From Ilyonectria destructans (taxonomy: Eukaryota > Ascomycota > Sordariomycetes > Hypocreales > Nectriaceae), in contig JAHEWK010000030.1 in assembly GCA_020740775.1 (NCBI GenBank), forward strand, positions 62,001 through 126,000: 64,000 nucleotides of DNA, written 5' to 3'. The position numbers were made by a program, and so were the translations under genes. Shown here piece after piece: positions 19,505 through 31,376 of this stretch. How positions within the stretch are numbered: the first letter of the stretch is position 1; each line of letters opens with the position of its first letter. The notes beneath the pieces are model-generated. The model was given only the letters and a program-made list of their open reading frames with translations, made no database searches and was not told the DNA's origin.

Positions 19505-22500
19505 TTAGATGCGAAGGAATGTCTAGACTCGGAACAATGAAAACTGGTTGGATTGACTTTCAAAAGAAGAGTAACAGCCGCTGCCTCTCAGTAGTTGTTT
19601 TATTTATTTTATATATTTCTTTCTTTACGACCTGACCTTTCCGACTGTTGCCTTGATACATTCGGGTTGCCACCAGATGCAGCCAAGGTGAATACTGTGG
19701 CCCTTGGGCATGACCATGATACCTCATTCATTTTGAAGTAAGGCAAGACCTTGACGCTTGTATAGACACCGATGAACTACAAAACCGATTTTGAGGATTC
19801 AACGTGAAAGTATGTAGTCGCCCCAGTAGAATTAGGATGCTCGCTTGGGTGTGACGAATGAACCAACACAGGGTCGTACATCGGGGGCCGCTGCGGTTGC
19901 GAGGACGCGAATCTAGACAACATCGGCAAAAGCAACGCATTAGCAGTTCTGATGAATAACAAGAGTGCGGCATTTCCGAAGGTCACGGTCGCCGCGAATC
20001 TATTGGGGTATGAGACAGAGCTTTCTATCAGGGTCATCTAGAGGTTTGTCAACGTATCCGTGGCGACTTGGCATATCATCTGACGATCACATTATCTTAG
20101 CTATGCGAGCAGTGCCGAGGCCTTGTATCAAACAACTGGGAACGCCATTCACATGATGCAAACGGCCAGAGACCCTACGAACTTACGTTTTTTAGGCATA
20201 CCATCACGGAGGCGAAGTGGCCGGTATCGCTTCGTTTGGTAGTAGGACCCCGATCATCGGGGCCCGATGGAGCTGGGTACGACGGTCATGGTGATATTTA
20301 ACAAGAATTGCTTGCGGTTGATCATGGAAGCCCGCTAGCCATCTAGCGATGACACCAGGCAATGCTGGGCATCTTCATATTCGAGCACGAATGGACTGAC
20401 GGTCTGTCGCAGGGAGTAGGTCATGACCCTCAAATGGCAACATTGGCCAGGTTGATCGGGACAGGCCAGCCCCGCATGATTATCGGGCTATCGGTGCCGG
20501 CTATCGGGTCAGCTATCTGGTAACGCCCCACGGAGATGCTAAGGGAAGGGAGGGTGAGGCCTGGCTAGAGTTATTAAGGTTTGGTCGCCTGAGGCCCGGA
20601 GTTATACGGTAGAAACTCGAGAAATTGACACTCTGGGCATTTCAGTTTTTCCTCCATTACGGCCTAGGAGCCACCCGCGCTCCGAATTGCACAAATCATA
20701 GACGCAGATGCCTTCGTTATCTCCCTTTTATATCCAGAGCAGCTATTGGCTAATGTGAATCTAGTGAGGTCCACTTTGCCAAGAGGGTCAATTTCTCGAG
20801 TGTAGGGGGCAGATCAGTGATGGATGCGGTGAGCCAGAAAGAGAAAATTCATATGAACTAAGTCAAGGTGAGAAAAGATGCGCATGGCCGAGTCAGTGCA
20901 GCAGCCGATGAACCTCTTTCGGGATTCCATTTTACTTCTAGAAAAATGGAAAAAGGCTGTGATGGTTGCCGCACTGGTGGGTGACAAAATCGCCGCTTGT
21001 TGGCGACGGAAAGGGGTAAACAGGGAGCCATTTTAGTCAGTCAGAGATGCGGAGGAGGTCGGCCCACTTGCAGATTAGAGTCCTGTCGGTCCTTTCAACA
21101 ACCAACCGGGTAGATGCCAGACTCGCTCATGTCCTTGTAAGAAGCCGGGATTCTACCCCAGGCGAAGCTAGCAGGTTGCGGATTACGTGGAAGCCCCATG
21201 ATGCCACTTGGTCCTGACTCAGTTTCATCACCCACGGCTGCGGTCGAGCAATTTGACCTAGGACAGAAAGGCAGTTGCTTAGAATGCCTGTCACAGTAGG
21301 ATCTCCATCAAAGCCTTGACGTTCTCCGCTTCTGTTTCACGTGATGCGTCTTTAGTGCTGCCGTCAGTCTCGGGAATCTGTCACTCTTGCTCCGAGCTCT
21401 GTACGAGATGTCAGCGCCCTTTGGATTCCGCGCCAGTCGTTCACTCAGGCTTCGCAGTTTTGACGGCCATGCGCTCGCTCGGGGACGTTGCCCCAGGCAG
21501 GCAGGCCAGGCGTAGGGACTTGGGAGGCAGCTAGGTTATCTGACGGCACTCGCATTACACGAGATCATCGCACTCCGCAAAATTGAGGATCATCAGCACC
21601 TTTCTCGAATTGGTTTGGGTATATGCCCACAACATGGAGACGATCCAATTTCTGGGGTATAGAGAAGTATATCTGATTGGCTAATTAAAGCTGCGACACT
21701 TTGCTCACTTCCCCGCAAATGTGTGTAGATAATCCGGGGATTACCAAAGTTTCATAGCCAATATGGTGAAATGTAATAAGTGTGAGGCATTATCGACTGT
21801 CTCCACCTCGACAGGGAGATAGCCTAGCTCGTACTCATTATTTACCTATCCCGATTCCCGATACCCATGAACCCATATTGACAAGACCTTCAGAATGCTG
21901 ACCATTCTTCGTTCCGTTGGGCCCATTATCGGAAAAAGCAATCAACTACCGGAATAGAATCAGAGATGCCATGCGAGCATGCTGACCAACCCACTACTAT
22001 TAAACACAGAAGATAAATGGTTTCGCCGAGGGGATAAGGCACCTTCGCCTCAGGAAAGATGATCGTTGAGTTTCTCACCTAGTCCTCACCTCTCAGAAGA
22101 ATCACCTTTCTGATCGTTCTCGCGGCTGTCGGGGGCCTGGATATCGGTAACTTGCGTACTGAGTGTGTGCTTTACCCACCACCAACCTGCGGGGTGGGTG
22201 GGTCCAGTCTGGGGTCCGGGGCCCCAATCCCGAACCCCGAGGACCCAGGGTCACGAAGCAGGAGCGTCCGTCAGTCATGATATCGGTCGATATGAAGGGA
22301 GTGTGGATATCAAGACGGCTTGTTAGGTCCTAGGTTGCTTGAACCTGCGTAATCATCCATGCCCCGAGCAGTGCAGAGACCCTTAAAAGGTCATGTCCCA
22401 GCTTTCTTTTTCCATCCTATTGGTTTTTTTTTTTTTTTTTTTTTTTTTCATTCACCCTTTAGTCATCTTCGTAGCTCGAACGTGGACTTCGGGCTCTCCG

Positions 22501-22597
22501 TTTTGTCAAATCGAGCATCAGCATTGTGTCAGTGAGTACATGCACAATCACGAAGCAAAAACTGGGAAAGAAATTAACCTCGTCCAAGATCTTGATC
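19505..22597. other. 3.1-kb intergenic stretch, no gene recognised
   Basis: Only scattered short ORFs are found and none has a motif. A 25-base T run occurs at 22424-22448, 150 bp before the transporter start. A G/C-rich patch with GGGTGGGTGGGTCC lies near 22191-22206. I could not read any transposon protein here. Confidence 0.45.
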
Positions 22598-24320
22598 ATG
22601 TCTGAGAAATCTAGCTCCAAGGCCGCGAGGCCTACCTCCGAACTAGATGTTGAGCAGGCCTCCACCACTGCTGTTTATAGCTCCTGGGCCTCCATTTTCG
22701 GCGGACGTGGAGTTTGGGTAGGGCCTCGCATCCATGGCTTGCCGGACTTTATCCCAAAGGATATCTTCGACGCCGAGAACACAACTTCGGCCATTCTAGA
22801 CCAGCAAATCGCGGGCGAGGACGGAACAGATATCCGGTATCGAACATGTTCATGGCAGAAGACGGCTGCCCTACTCTTCAGCGAGTATATTTGTCTTGCT
22901 ATCATGAGCTTTCCTTGGTCATACAGTGTGTTGGGCTTGGTCCCAGGCCTGATCCTGACCGTCGTCGTTGCAGCCATGGTACTATATACGAGTCTCGTAC
23001 TCTGGAAGTTTTGCCTCCGTCATCCTGAGGTCCGCGATGCCTGCGACATTGGCCAGATGCTCTTCTGGGGTAAAGAATGGGCATGGTGGGGTACTGCCAT
23101 TGCCTTTGTTCTTAACAACACATTCATCCAGGTATAATACTCCTTCCCGCATTGTATCCTAATAATCGGGTCAGTATCTAACTTGGCGCAGGCTCTTCAC
23201 GTTCTTGTGGGAGCCAAGTACCTCAATACAATGACAGAGTCCGACAACATCGGCCACTGCCGCACCGTACTCTTCTCGGTTATCACTACTGTTATTTGTT
23301 GCATATTTTCCCTTCCTCGCACGTTTAACATGATGTCCAAGCTTGGAACTGCCTCTGCTTTCTTCACTTTTATCTCTGTCGTTCTTGCTGCTGCTTTTGC
23401 AGGCGCTGAAGGCAAACCGGCCGGATACGACCCTCTTACACTGGGCGAGCCTATTGTTACGGCTTTCCCCGTTAAGAACACGACCCTTGTGAACGGTATA
23501 TCTGCCTTCTTGAACATCATTTTCACCTTTAACGGCCAAATCACACTACCCAGCTTTATCGCTGAGATGCGTGACCCCTAGTAAGGACTGCATTGTGCAC
23601 TTAAAGACTGGTCAACTGACTGATGCTTAGTGAGTTTCCCAAGGCTCTCTGGCTATGCACTATTGCGGAAGTCTTCGTCTTTAGTATCGTTGGCGCCGTG
23701 ATATATGCCTACTCTGGGAACCAATACGTCACTGCTCCAGCCTTTGGCTCTCTTCACGACACGAACAAAAAGATCGCCTTCTCCTTTATGATTCCTACTA
23801 TCATCTTCCTGGGTTGCTTGTATGCTTCGGTAACAGCCCGGTTTGTCTTCTTCCGTCTGTTCCGTAACTCCAAGCATCTGCATAGCCACACAATTGTCGG
23901 CTGGGGCTCGTGGGCCGGTATTCTAGCCGTCACTTGGATCCTCGCCTTCATTATTGCGCAGGTTATCCCGTTCTTCAACTCCTGTGAGAATCCTAGCCTT
24001 CAGGGCTCCCATTCAGTTTAATGCACACGTATCCTAACACAAAGACAGTGCTATCGGTCATGTCTTCGTTGTTTAACTCATGGTTCGGCTTCATCTTCTA
24101 GGGCATGGCATATTTCCGGATGCGTACAGCGGATAAGTCTGTTGAACGGAAGCATAAGCCGGTCGTCGATTGGTTGGGGATTGTCACTAATACACTCCTG
24201 ATTCTATGCGGCATTCTGTGCCTGACGGTTGGAACATTTGCGAGTGTTCAGGGTATTATCGACCAGTATAGGGACGGAACGGTATCAAGCGTGTTTCAAT
24301 GCGCTAGCAATGCGATCTGA
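22598..24320 (+). pseudogene. Amino-acid transporter (Aa_trans/MTR-like) with an in-frame stop
   Basis: Exons 22598-23131, 23192-23580, 23631-23983 and 24049-24320 splice cleanly with GT-AG introns of 50-65 nt. Reading through the stop gives 515 codons. The hydrophilic N-terminus leads into about eleven transmembrane helices, including TAALLFSEYICLAIMSFPWS and FNGQITLPSFIAEM, the pattern of proton-coupled neutral amino-acid permeases of the plasma membrane. The last exon reads SLFNSWFGFIF, then TAG at 24099-24101, then GMAYFRMRTADKSVE and two more helices. Relatives have Trp at that point, so TGG to TAG is the simplest explanation. The truncated product (442 codons) would lose the last two helices. 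Otherwise the gene is undamaged, so the stop is recent, an error, or read through. Confidence 0.75.
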
Positions 24321-25127
24321 GCGTAGTTGGTTGTTGGCATTCAAGCTGCCAACAAGGCTAGAGTTGGAAGGATGCCCGGCATGTCTCATTTTTGGCCCGT
24401 CAAGAGCAATCGGTGAAGGAGGGGTAGAGGCTGTGTGCGGATTCAGTTATCCGCGAGGGTTTGTGCCTTTACTAGGAATGCTTCAAGGTAGCTAACCTCT
24501 ACTGTGACAATCATCTAAGATGGCAATTGTGAAAACAGGAACAGAATTTGGCCCAGAACAACTGAATCTTTCACTGGTAGGGCATTGGCGAACAGTCAAA
24601 AGTTGTGTGGAATTAGTGAACGACTCGTCACTACAGTCGAGAAACCGCGCCGTTCCAGAAAGTGGATTGTTGTACTGCCAAAAACTTGTCTTTACCCGAA
24701 ACGATCTGGCTTAAGTGGCGTTAAGGTTGAACCGATGGTAGCATGTCCCCCCGCCCCGCACTCCGTCCGGGGAAGCGGACACCCACCGCCCACTTTGATT
24801 ACTTGTAAATTTAGCTACTAGTAATGCGTCTTGTCCGGCAATTGGCTAGATGTGCACAGTCGAATGAGCGAACAGTAGCTGCAGGTAGTCTTGCGACACA
24901 GCAAATAAGACACGGGCAGCCCTGTCTCCGGCGGACGTGCGTGATAACCCCAAGTTTTTGTTTTATTTGCCTCGGTCTACCCTAGATATTTTTCCTGGTC
25001 AGGCCCGTTCGTCGGCATTGTTGATTGTGTATTGTGTGCGCCCATCCGTCCCACTATCTCATGATCCTTCCTCGATTAAACGGCTGCAACCTTGGGATCG
25101 AACGGGGTTTATTCCTACTTGCCAACC
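24321..25127. other. Intergenic, no gene recognised
   Basis: Contains the transporter 3' flank and the promoter of the rhodopsin-domain gene. Short ORFs (for example 24585-24821) show no motif. Confidence 0.5.
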
Positions 25128-26515
25128 ATGTCCGCTTTCATTGTTGAGCAATGGACGTGGTATGGCTTGATCTGGCTCATCGTCATCTTGCGAATGTTCG
25201 TACGCCGGTCCACAACCGCTTCCCTGCCGCCGCTGGAGTTTGATCGCTGACGACGTATCCTGGTTCAAGGACATCGCGGACTCTGCTCCTTGGGTCTATC
25301 AAGAAGTGGCAGGCCGACGATCTCCTCATGATGTGTGCCATGGTCAGCGCCGGCCTTGTAAAAGTCCCTTCAAGGCGGATAGAATGCTGATCCGTCATGG
25401 TCTAGGCTACAGTCACAGTTGCAATGGTTGGCATGACCATCATCTCTCGTACGAGCAGCAACCTGATCAATCCCGCCTATCACGTCGTGCTTACGCCCGA
25501 GAATATTAAAGAGAGGGCCTTTGGCTCCAAGTGGGTTGTTACAGTCGAGCAGATGCAGATCCTCACTATTTGGACCATGAAAACCTGTCTCTTAATCATG
25601 TACAACCGACTCGCGTAGGTTTTTTGGACATCTGTTAAAGCTCACCACATTGCTTACACACTATTAGTATGAGCTTGGGTCAAAACACCGCTGTCAAGGC
25701 CGTCGCAGGCTACGTTGCCTTTGGGTTCGTCCTCATGGAGATCCTCTACTTTGCTGTTTGGTGCAAGCCTTTCCACGATCACTGGGCCGTACCGACGGAC
25801 AACGGTATGTCAAGACAGAGATTCCTCATTTCTGATCCCACGTTCCTTGTTGCCGCTCTCTTGTTGCGTGACACTGACATGTTATTTTCAGCCCAATGTT
25901 CCGCGGCCACACATCACTTGATTACGAATGCGGTTCTCAATATTTCCTCAGACCTCATGATCATTATGATTCCTATGCCTATGCTGATATCATCGACACT
26001 CCCTCTCAAGAAGAAAGCCGTTCTATGTGGTGTATTTGCGTTGGGATTGTTCACGGTGAGTTGTCATCATTGATGACCAGACTGCCACGTGTTCCCACAC
26101 ACGGTGACAATCGTCCATGGGTGCTGACTTGGACTATTAGATTCTCTCCGCTGTTTTGAACAAGGTCTATAGCTTTACAGACCCGTATGGGTCTGACTGG
26201 ACCTTCTGGTATATTCGTGAATTATCTACTGCAGTCATTATTGCCAACCTCCCCTACATGTGGTCCTTGTGTCGACGGCTCTTTAACCTCAGCTCTTTCA
26301 ATGGCTTGCCGGCCAGGTGCCCGACAATTCCCTCAACTCAATTTCGGTCCAACATTAGTCGTACCTGCCGATCAACCATCTGGGCTGTCGATGAAGAGGT
26401 TACCAGAATTGACAGTACTAAGCGGACCAACAACACACTTTCAATACCGTTCAGAATATACCAGCGCCGTCATATGGAGTATAACAGCGAGGAGGATTTG
26501 GATCAGTATTACTAG
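25128..26515 (+). CDS. Rhodopsin-domain (SAT4-like) integral membrane protein
   Basis: Six exons are inferred: 25128-25199, 25304-25357, 25406-25614, 25668-25804, 25892-26055 and 26141-26515, totalling 336 codons. All introns are GT-AG and the phases agree. Family landmarks in order are VEQWTWYGLIWLIVILRMF (helix 1), WQADDLLMMCAMV, VEQMQILTIWTMKTCLLIMYNRL, YVAFGFVLMEILYFAVWC, QCSAATHHLITNAVLNISSDL, AVLCGVFALGLFT and DWTFWYIRELSTAVIIANLPYMW. Seven helices are expected. The biochemical role of most members is unknown. The charged C-terminal tail after LFNLSSF varies between relatives. The small second exon (18 codons) and the first acceptor are the least certain parts. No breaks are seen. Confidence 0.8.
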
Positions 26516-26651
26516 CCCTCGGCACATCTACCTAGAGAGGCGAGTAGCACTATGAGCAGAGAGTTATTATCGGTAGTTAGTTGCTAAATAGTAAGCTAAC
26601 AAATATTAAAACAATAATAGAAATTAGCTTAAAGTTGTAAAAAGTTATTAT

Positions 26652-26700
26652 GTAACGTACTTGATAAGTGAGTTGGTTAGACAAGCGAGTTGGTCAAAAA
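26652..26700 (+). repeat. Terminal-repeat-like sequence before a transposase relic, shared with 63632
   Basis: GTAACGTAC-T-TGATAAGTGAGT followed by AGACAAG recurs with few changes at 63632-63680. It lies about 100 bp upstream of the transposase relic and probably marks its left end. Confidence 0.5.
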
Positions 26701-26752
26701 TCCCTCAACCTCTCCTCTTTCTCCCTGATTATCTATTTCTCGACCACAGAAC

Positions 26753-27375
26753 ATGTCACAATCCAACCAAGAGGCAAAAACATGTCTTGCGCTTCAGGCC
26801 TATAAAAATGACCCAAAACTAAGTCTCCGACGCGCCGCGAAGAACTACCAAGGCAGGTTTAGTACTCTTCATAACCGACATAACGGCATGGCTTCCCGAG
26901 GCGATACTGTACCGAAGTCACGGAAACTATCCGATCTAGAGGAAAAGATAGTTGTTCAGTTTTATCGTCGACCTAGATCCGGGAGGATTTCCCTCGCGGC
27001 GTCGTAGTGTGGAAGAAATGGCTAACCCATTGTTCGCTGACCGCGATGCGTCACCTGTTAGCATGTCGAGATCCATTGTTTCGCGGATCAATGGCTATTC
27101 TGATCCATGGGTGGATGTCTTCTTGCTAGTAGCTTCCGCTGGTTAGCGCTAGTTTTATTCTTCAATCAACACAACATGCACATTTCAACATGGCAAGCGC
27201 TGGGCTTCTAACTTCGCCAAGCAACACCCAGAGCTTACGGCGCGTTTTAATCATAAATGTGAATATCAAAGAGCTAAATGTGAAGATCTGACTGTCATTT
27301 GCAAGTAGTTCTCGCTTGTGGAGAACACAGTCGCGAAATATGGTATCACCGTAGCTGATATCTAGGTATAAGTCA
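26753..27375 (+). pseudogene. Fot1/pogo-type transposase relic, N-terminal part
   Basis: From ATG 26753 the frame reads a psq-type DNA-binding region (LSLRRAAKNYQGRFSTLHNR, then LSDLEEKIVVQF). It then changes frame near 26955 (FIVDLDPGGFPSR, VEEMANPLFADRDASPV). A stretch of about 115 bp interrupts it, and it resumes at about 27188 as GKRWASNFAKQHPELTARF and YQRAKCEDLTVI. A TAG follows where relatives have Trp (27306 region, before FSLVENTVAKYGI). It ends at a long-TIR element at 27389. The catalytic core is missing. It is a truncated, frameshifted relic from a family different from the element at 12039. Confidence 0.7.
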
Positions 27376-27388
27376 CGATAATCCGGAG

Positions 27389-28579
27389 ATACCCGGGGGT
27401 CTGAGTAAGCTAGCCAACGCTGACCCCTCTCCTGCCGGAGAGGGGGTAACATTACCCATATCTGCGTCGCATGCGTATCCAGCTTTTGTAACCTAACTAT
27501 AAGCCAATATCACCATTTCCAGCCCAATTGACTTCAAACTTGAATCACATCATATTCAAGCCTTATTTTCATAACTTGCCAATTTTCAGCTTGATTCCAT
27601 GGCGCTGCGGCTCGTACTGCCTGTGTCTACATGGCTAGTGAGTACATCACACAGACAATTTAAGGTGGCCCTGCACTACTGTATCGACTCAAAAGATTCG
27701 GATTGCCCCGTGGGTCTGAGTACCCTTGCAAACCCCCATTGATTGGCTAGTATGCCAATTTTATGGGGTTATCCGGATTGACGCACAATTGTCAAGCATT
27801 GCAGCTGGCTTATAAGCCAATTAGATGCTGCAGAACAGGGGTATCTGGACCCACGGGGCAATCCGAATCTTTTGAGTCGATACGGTACTGTCTATTGAAG
27901 AAACAGCTTTTCTTGAACCAGCCATATCAAATAACATCTAATTCATCTCAAATTTGGAGCATATGTTATTTACATATTAGTTATAGCATGGTTAAAATTT
28001 TAGCCAGATCCTATATCCCTGTCGCTTGGAATTAGCTACGACAGTGTTGCTACCGTAGATAACTAAAAAGGGCCCCACAAATTGACGGTGATGATTTACC
28101 ACTTATGATGAAAATCACAGCTTAATGGCCAACTATAGAGTCTCTTACTAAGAAAAATATAGCATTAGAATATATAAAAATTTCTCTTTCTTCTGATATT
28201 AGATATAGTTATATTTAATAAGAATTAAAACCTAGGGACTCAAATTGCTATCTAGACCAGCCAAATTATGCCAAGTGTACGTACTATACATACAAATAGT
28301 GTCGCTGCAATGTCATTTATTGCTAACTTTACAATCTAATGACAACACCAAACCAGGCGCAAATTCAACTAAATTAATATATGTATTGAATTAGACCTCT
28401 AGCTACATAATGATATTTTTCTTAATTAAATTAGCCCACGTTGTGATGTTCAAATGTGCTAGTAAGGCTAGAAAAGCTGGATACTCATGCGACGCAGATA
28501 CGAGTCATGTTAACCCCTCTCCGGCAGGAGAGGGGCAGCCAAAGCTACGCGAAGTCTGCTTAGTCAAGCCCCCGGGTAT
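27389..28579. mobile_element. Non-autonomous DNA element with ~100-bp inverted ends
   Basis: The left arm (27389-27487) begins ATACCCGGGGGTCTGA and ends ATCCAGCTTTT. The right arm (28472-28579) is its inverted copy with scattered mismatches, beginning ATACCCGGGGGCTTGA when read inward. Each arm itself contains the hairpin CCCCTCTCC-TGCC-GGAGAGGGG. The interior is AT-rich and noncoding apart from a nested MITE. No unambiguous target duplication is seen. Its right end is only 15 bp from the stop of the Zn2Cys6 gene. Confidence 0.8.
27681..27883. mobile_element. Nested 203-bp MITE
   Basis: Arms 27681-27716 and 27848-27883 are perfect 36-bp inverted copies (starting GTATCGACTCAAAAGATTCG) and extend imperfectly to about 48 bp. 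The centre is noncoding. It lies inside the larger element 27389-28579. Confidence 0.85.
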
Positions 28580-28593
28580 TGTCCTAGGTCCAT

Positions 28594-30433
28594 TTAGCCA
28601 AGCCAACTCTGTAGCTGACCAGACACAGGCGATTGTAACTTACGGGCAGCATTCCATCTTGTACCGAGAGTCGCAAGCACATCCTTGACTGCGTGAGCCA
28701 TAGGAAGGTAATCGGGATTTCCTGTCTCGCTATTGTACCAGAGATAGTTGGCGGTTGCTTGGTAAAGGCAGTCACAGACCAGAGGCGACATCCTCAGCAT
28801 GCCTCCCAGTTCCGCGACTGCGCGGAGGTGTTGCGAAAACTCAAACACCGCATCAGACTTTTCCTTCAAGCCCGCAATAGCTATCCTCTGCATCTCCAGG
28901 AGATTTGCGTCTCCCATGTTTTCAGCCTCGCAGTTCTCAGTGCAGCAATACCAGTCGCAAAGACTGAGCAGCGCACTGTGGCACAACGCTGTGGCAAGGA
29001 AAAGAGGAAGATCAGCAATGGCGTCATTCATGTTCTCGAAGAGCAGATTAGACTCATTAACAACTGTGGCATATAACGCCTGCAATGTGCGGGAGAGCTG
29101 GAAGGCCTCCTGGTGTCGAAACTCGGCATCAGAGTCCCTATCGCCGATGTGGCGTAGGACATGACCTAGGAGATGAGAGGCTTGGCATGTTCTGCCAAAG
29201 GGGCAAACCTGTACGGTTGAGCTCGTCGATACTGCAAGTGGCTGGCTAAGGGCAAGTTCCTGTACAAATCAGTTGGTATATTTCGCGTTGCAAATGCTAC
29301 CACAGCCGTACTCCTCGATCCCAATGATTGTCATCCACGGGAAGCAGCTCGTCTGGCCGGACATCCTGACAAGCGAAGGGACGGCCTTTGCCGCCAATGT
29401 TGACATATCTGATTCGTTAGCCGGGGGGGGGGGGTTGGAAAAGGGGTAGGTTGGAGGGCCAGGAGGCATACCTATCCAGCACAACGATGGCCCACCACAC
29501 GCGGCGCCTTTCTTCTAACTCTGTGGAAGCTGCTTCTGGGTATTAAACAAGTGCACAGAGGTCTGCTGGAGACAGGTTTACGTACTCGGCAGCTGAAGCA
29601 TTTGTGGCGCCCTCTTTCCATCATGTATACCCATCGCGTGTCCTAGTCTGCGCAATGCCCTACACTACGATATGCCGCCGGATATAGAGCTTCCGAGATC
29701 TCGTACAGAGCAATAAGGAGCGTGGCTTGCAGCAGCCGAATAGAGAGAACATTATTGCCTTGGAGGTACGAACAGCAAGCTTTGGCAACCGAATAGAGCT
29801 CACGGTCTCCAGGCTCAACGCTGTCAAGGGACTGTGTATGCAGCTGCATGGTGATCAGAAGGAGTGCAGTGTCCGCGTCCAGGCCATCCTGTGAGGCCGA
29901 GAGCTCTCGATAGAGTCGCAATTTCGAGACTAACCCGAAGGAATGTAAGATAGTGCCGACAAGGACAATGGGGGTGGAGGAGTTTGTTCACCTATTGGCA
30001 GAAAGGTATGGATAGAGTTAAAGTAGACATCAACTTGATGTGCTTTGGACTGGCCACAGAAACGAGCAAACTTTTCAGGAAGTCTGTGCGATGTGATAGG
30101 CGGAAGCGGCTTCACACGCTGGAAATGTTCAAAATCGAGAAATGACAGGGCAGGAAACTGGATTTTGGCAGGATCGACAGCTATGAGGCTCGGCGGGCGG
30201 GTAGTAGACGGGGGCGTGAGGAAACAAGCGTCTGACTGGGTCATGACGGCCGGGCTCTGAAGCCGCCGAGTAGCGTCGGAAGGCTCATCGGGATGGCATG
30301 CTGGGCTGTCGCTGATGCTATACACGCAACGCCGCCCATTCTTCTGACACAGAGAACACTCAGGGATCTCCTTAGTGCACTTCCGCTTCTGCTTGCGGCA
30401 TGAGAGACAGGCACGGGCAGTTGTGCTCTGCAT
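28594..30433 (-). pseudogene. Zn2Cys6 fungal-specific transcription factor with a one-base frameshift
   Basis: Exons (minus) are 30433-29992, 29929-29586, 29535-29472, 29408-29312 and 29259-28594, all with GT-AG introns. The N-terminus carries the binuclear cluster C9-X2-C12-X6-C19-X6-C26-X2-C29-X6-C36 with basic RKQKRK. The fungal_trans middle domain follows: LRLYRELSASQDGLDADTAL, SIRLLQATLLIALYEISEA, AYRSVGHCA, RLGHAMGIHDGKRAP, ELEERRRVWWAIVVLDR, GRPF and DELLPVDD. Near 29650 the frame slips between HCA and RLGH; restoring one A/T pair rejoins it and makes the total 538 codons. Everything else is intact, so this may be an assembly error or a recent mutation. The ATG at 30433 is chosen because the longer ORF start lies in minisatellite. 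It is divergent from the dehydrogenase at 31377 and may regulate it. The fourth exon's acceptor follows a C-run. Confidence 0.8.
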
Positions 30434-31376
30434 GACGCTCCAGGGAGCGGGTTGCGGACGCGGACGCGGACGCGGGAGCGGAGGGGATGCGGGCGGTTTT
30501 GCGGGCGGGGTCGGCCTTCGGGCGGACGGTCTCAAGTTTTATACTTCTCGATCGTGGGTGGTTCCCACATTGGTTGAATGAAATTTATCCTGGGACGCCT
30601 AACCTCATAGGGCCAGGTGCGCCAGGCTATTTATAGTTCTTAAGTTTATTGTTTGCATCTCCGAGAAGTCCCACACTCTTCCTCGTCCGCTGATTGGTCT
30701 CGCCTCGCTTGGCTCTGTGTGACAGGCCTGCCTGAAGGTTAGTCTGCCAACTTAGGCTGTTTGGTGTTAGTATCGCCAGGTTTGGCCGCTAATTTGTTTG
30801 GTTAGTATGTTGTCCAGTCTGGTTTGCATCAAGTCTCCTCGTATCCATGACGAACTTAATCGCCATCCGCACCGCCTGTAGGTTAGGCGCCCATTTCGGG
30901 TTCCCACATTGGTTGAGACGCTTAGGAAGTTGATCCGACCCGTATACGTGACACGTCAGTCGTTCACGTGAGTAGGTAGCGCGGATCTGAGTTCGTCTCC
31001 TTGGGATAGCAGTCATTAATGCTGCAGGATATACGAGGGATTATGTGATTCAATCATAGGATCAAGTGGGTGGGAATAGGATACATCTCCCGTAGTTAAT
31101 TGGATTCCCCTTCTGGAAGAATTTAGGGTGAAGACTGCCGGTATGTAGGTCAGACTTCATCATCATCCGCATCGACCGTCCTGCCGCATGCCTGCATCCG
31201 CCTAGCTTCAAACCCACATATCCGAGCCAAAACGGGATGGACAGTGCTGGAATACCAAAGTATAAGAAGACGATCTCGTACCATAGTTGCACAGATACCG
31301 GTACAGCATCCACCCACGATATAGCCAATTTTGTGCCCCTATCTCCATTCTACATCCTTGGCTCTGAAAATCCACC
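30434..31376. promoter_or_regulatory. Shared upstream region of the regulator and the dehydrogenase
   Basis: This 943-bp interval separates two divergently transcribed genes. It contains a GC-rich repeat (30456-30530) immediately upstream of the regulator. It also holds two copies of GGTTCCCACATTGGTTGA (about 30562 and 30899) in the same orientation, which could be binding sites or a small duplication. No gene is recognised in it. Confidence 0.4.
30456..30530. repeat. GC-rich repeat (GCGGAC tandem and GATGCGGGCGG core)
   Basis: About four copies of a hexamer (GCGGAC) are followed by GGATGCGGGCGG and further GCGGGCGG words. The core matches the minisatellites at 5324 and 34782. Confidence 0.65.

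Noticed and set aside
27360..28600. tRNA or other RNA gene in the AT-rich interior
   Set aside because: No cloverleaf with A and B box promoters could be found; the structure is explained by nested inverted repeats.
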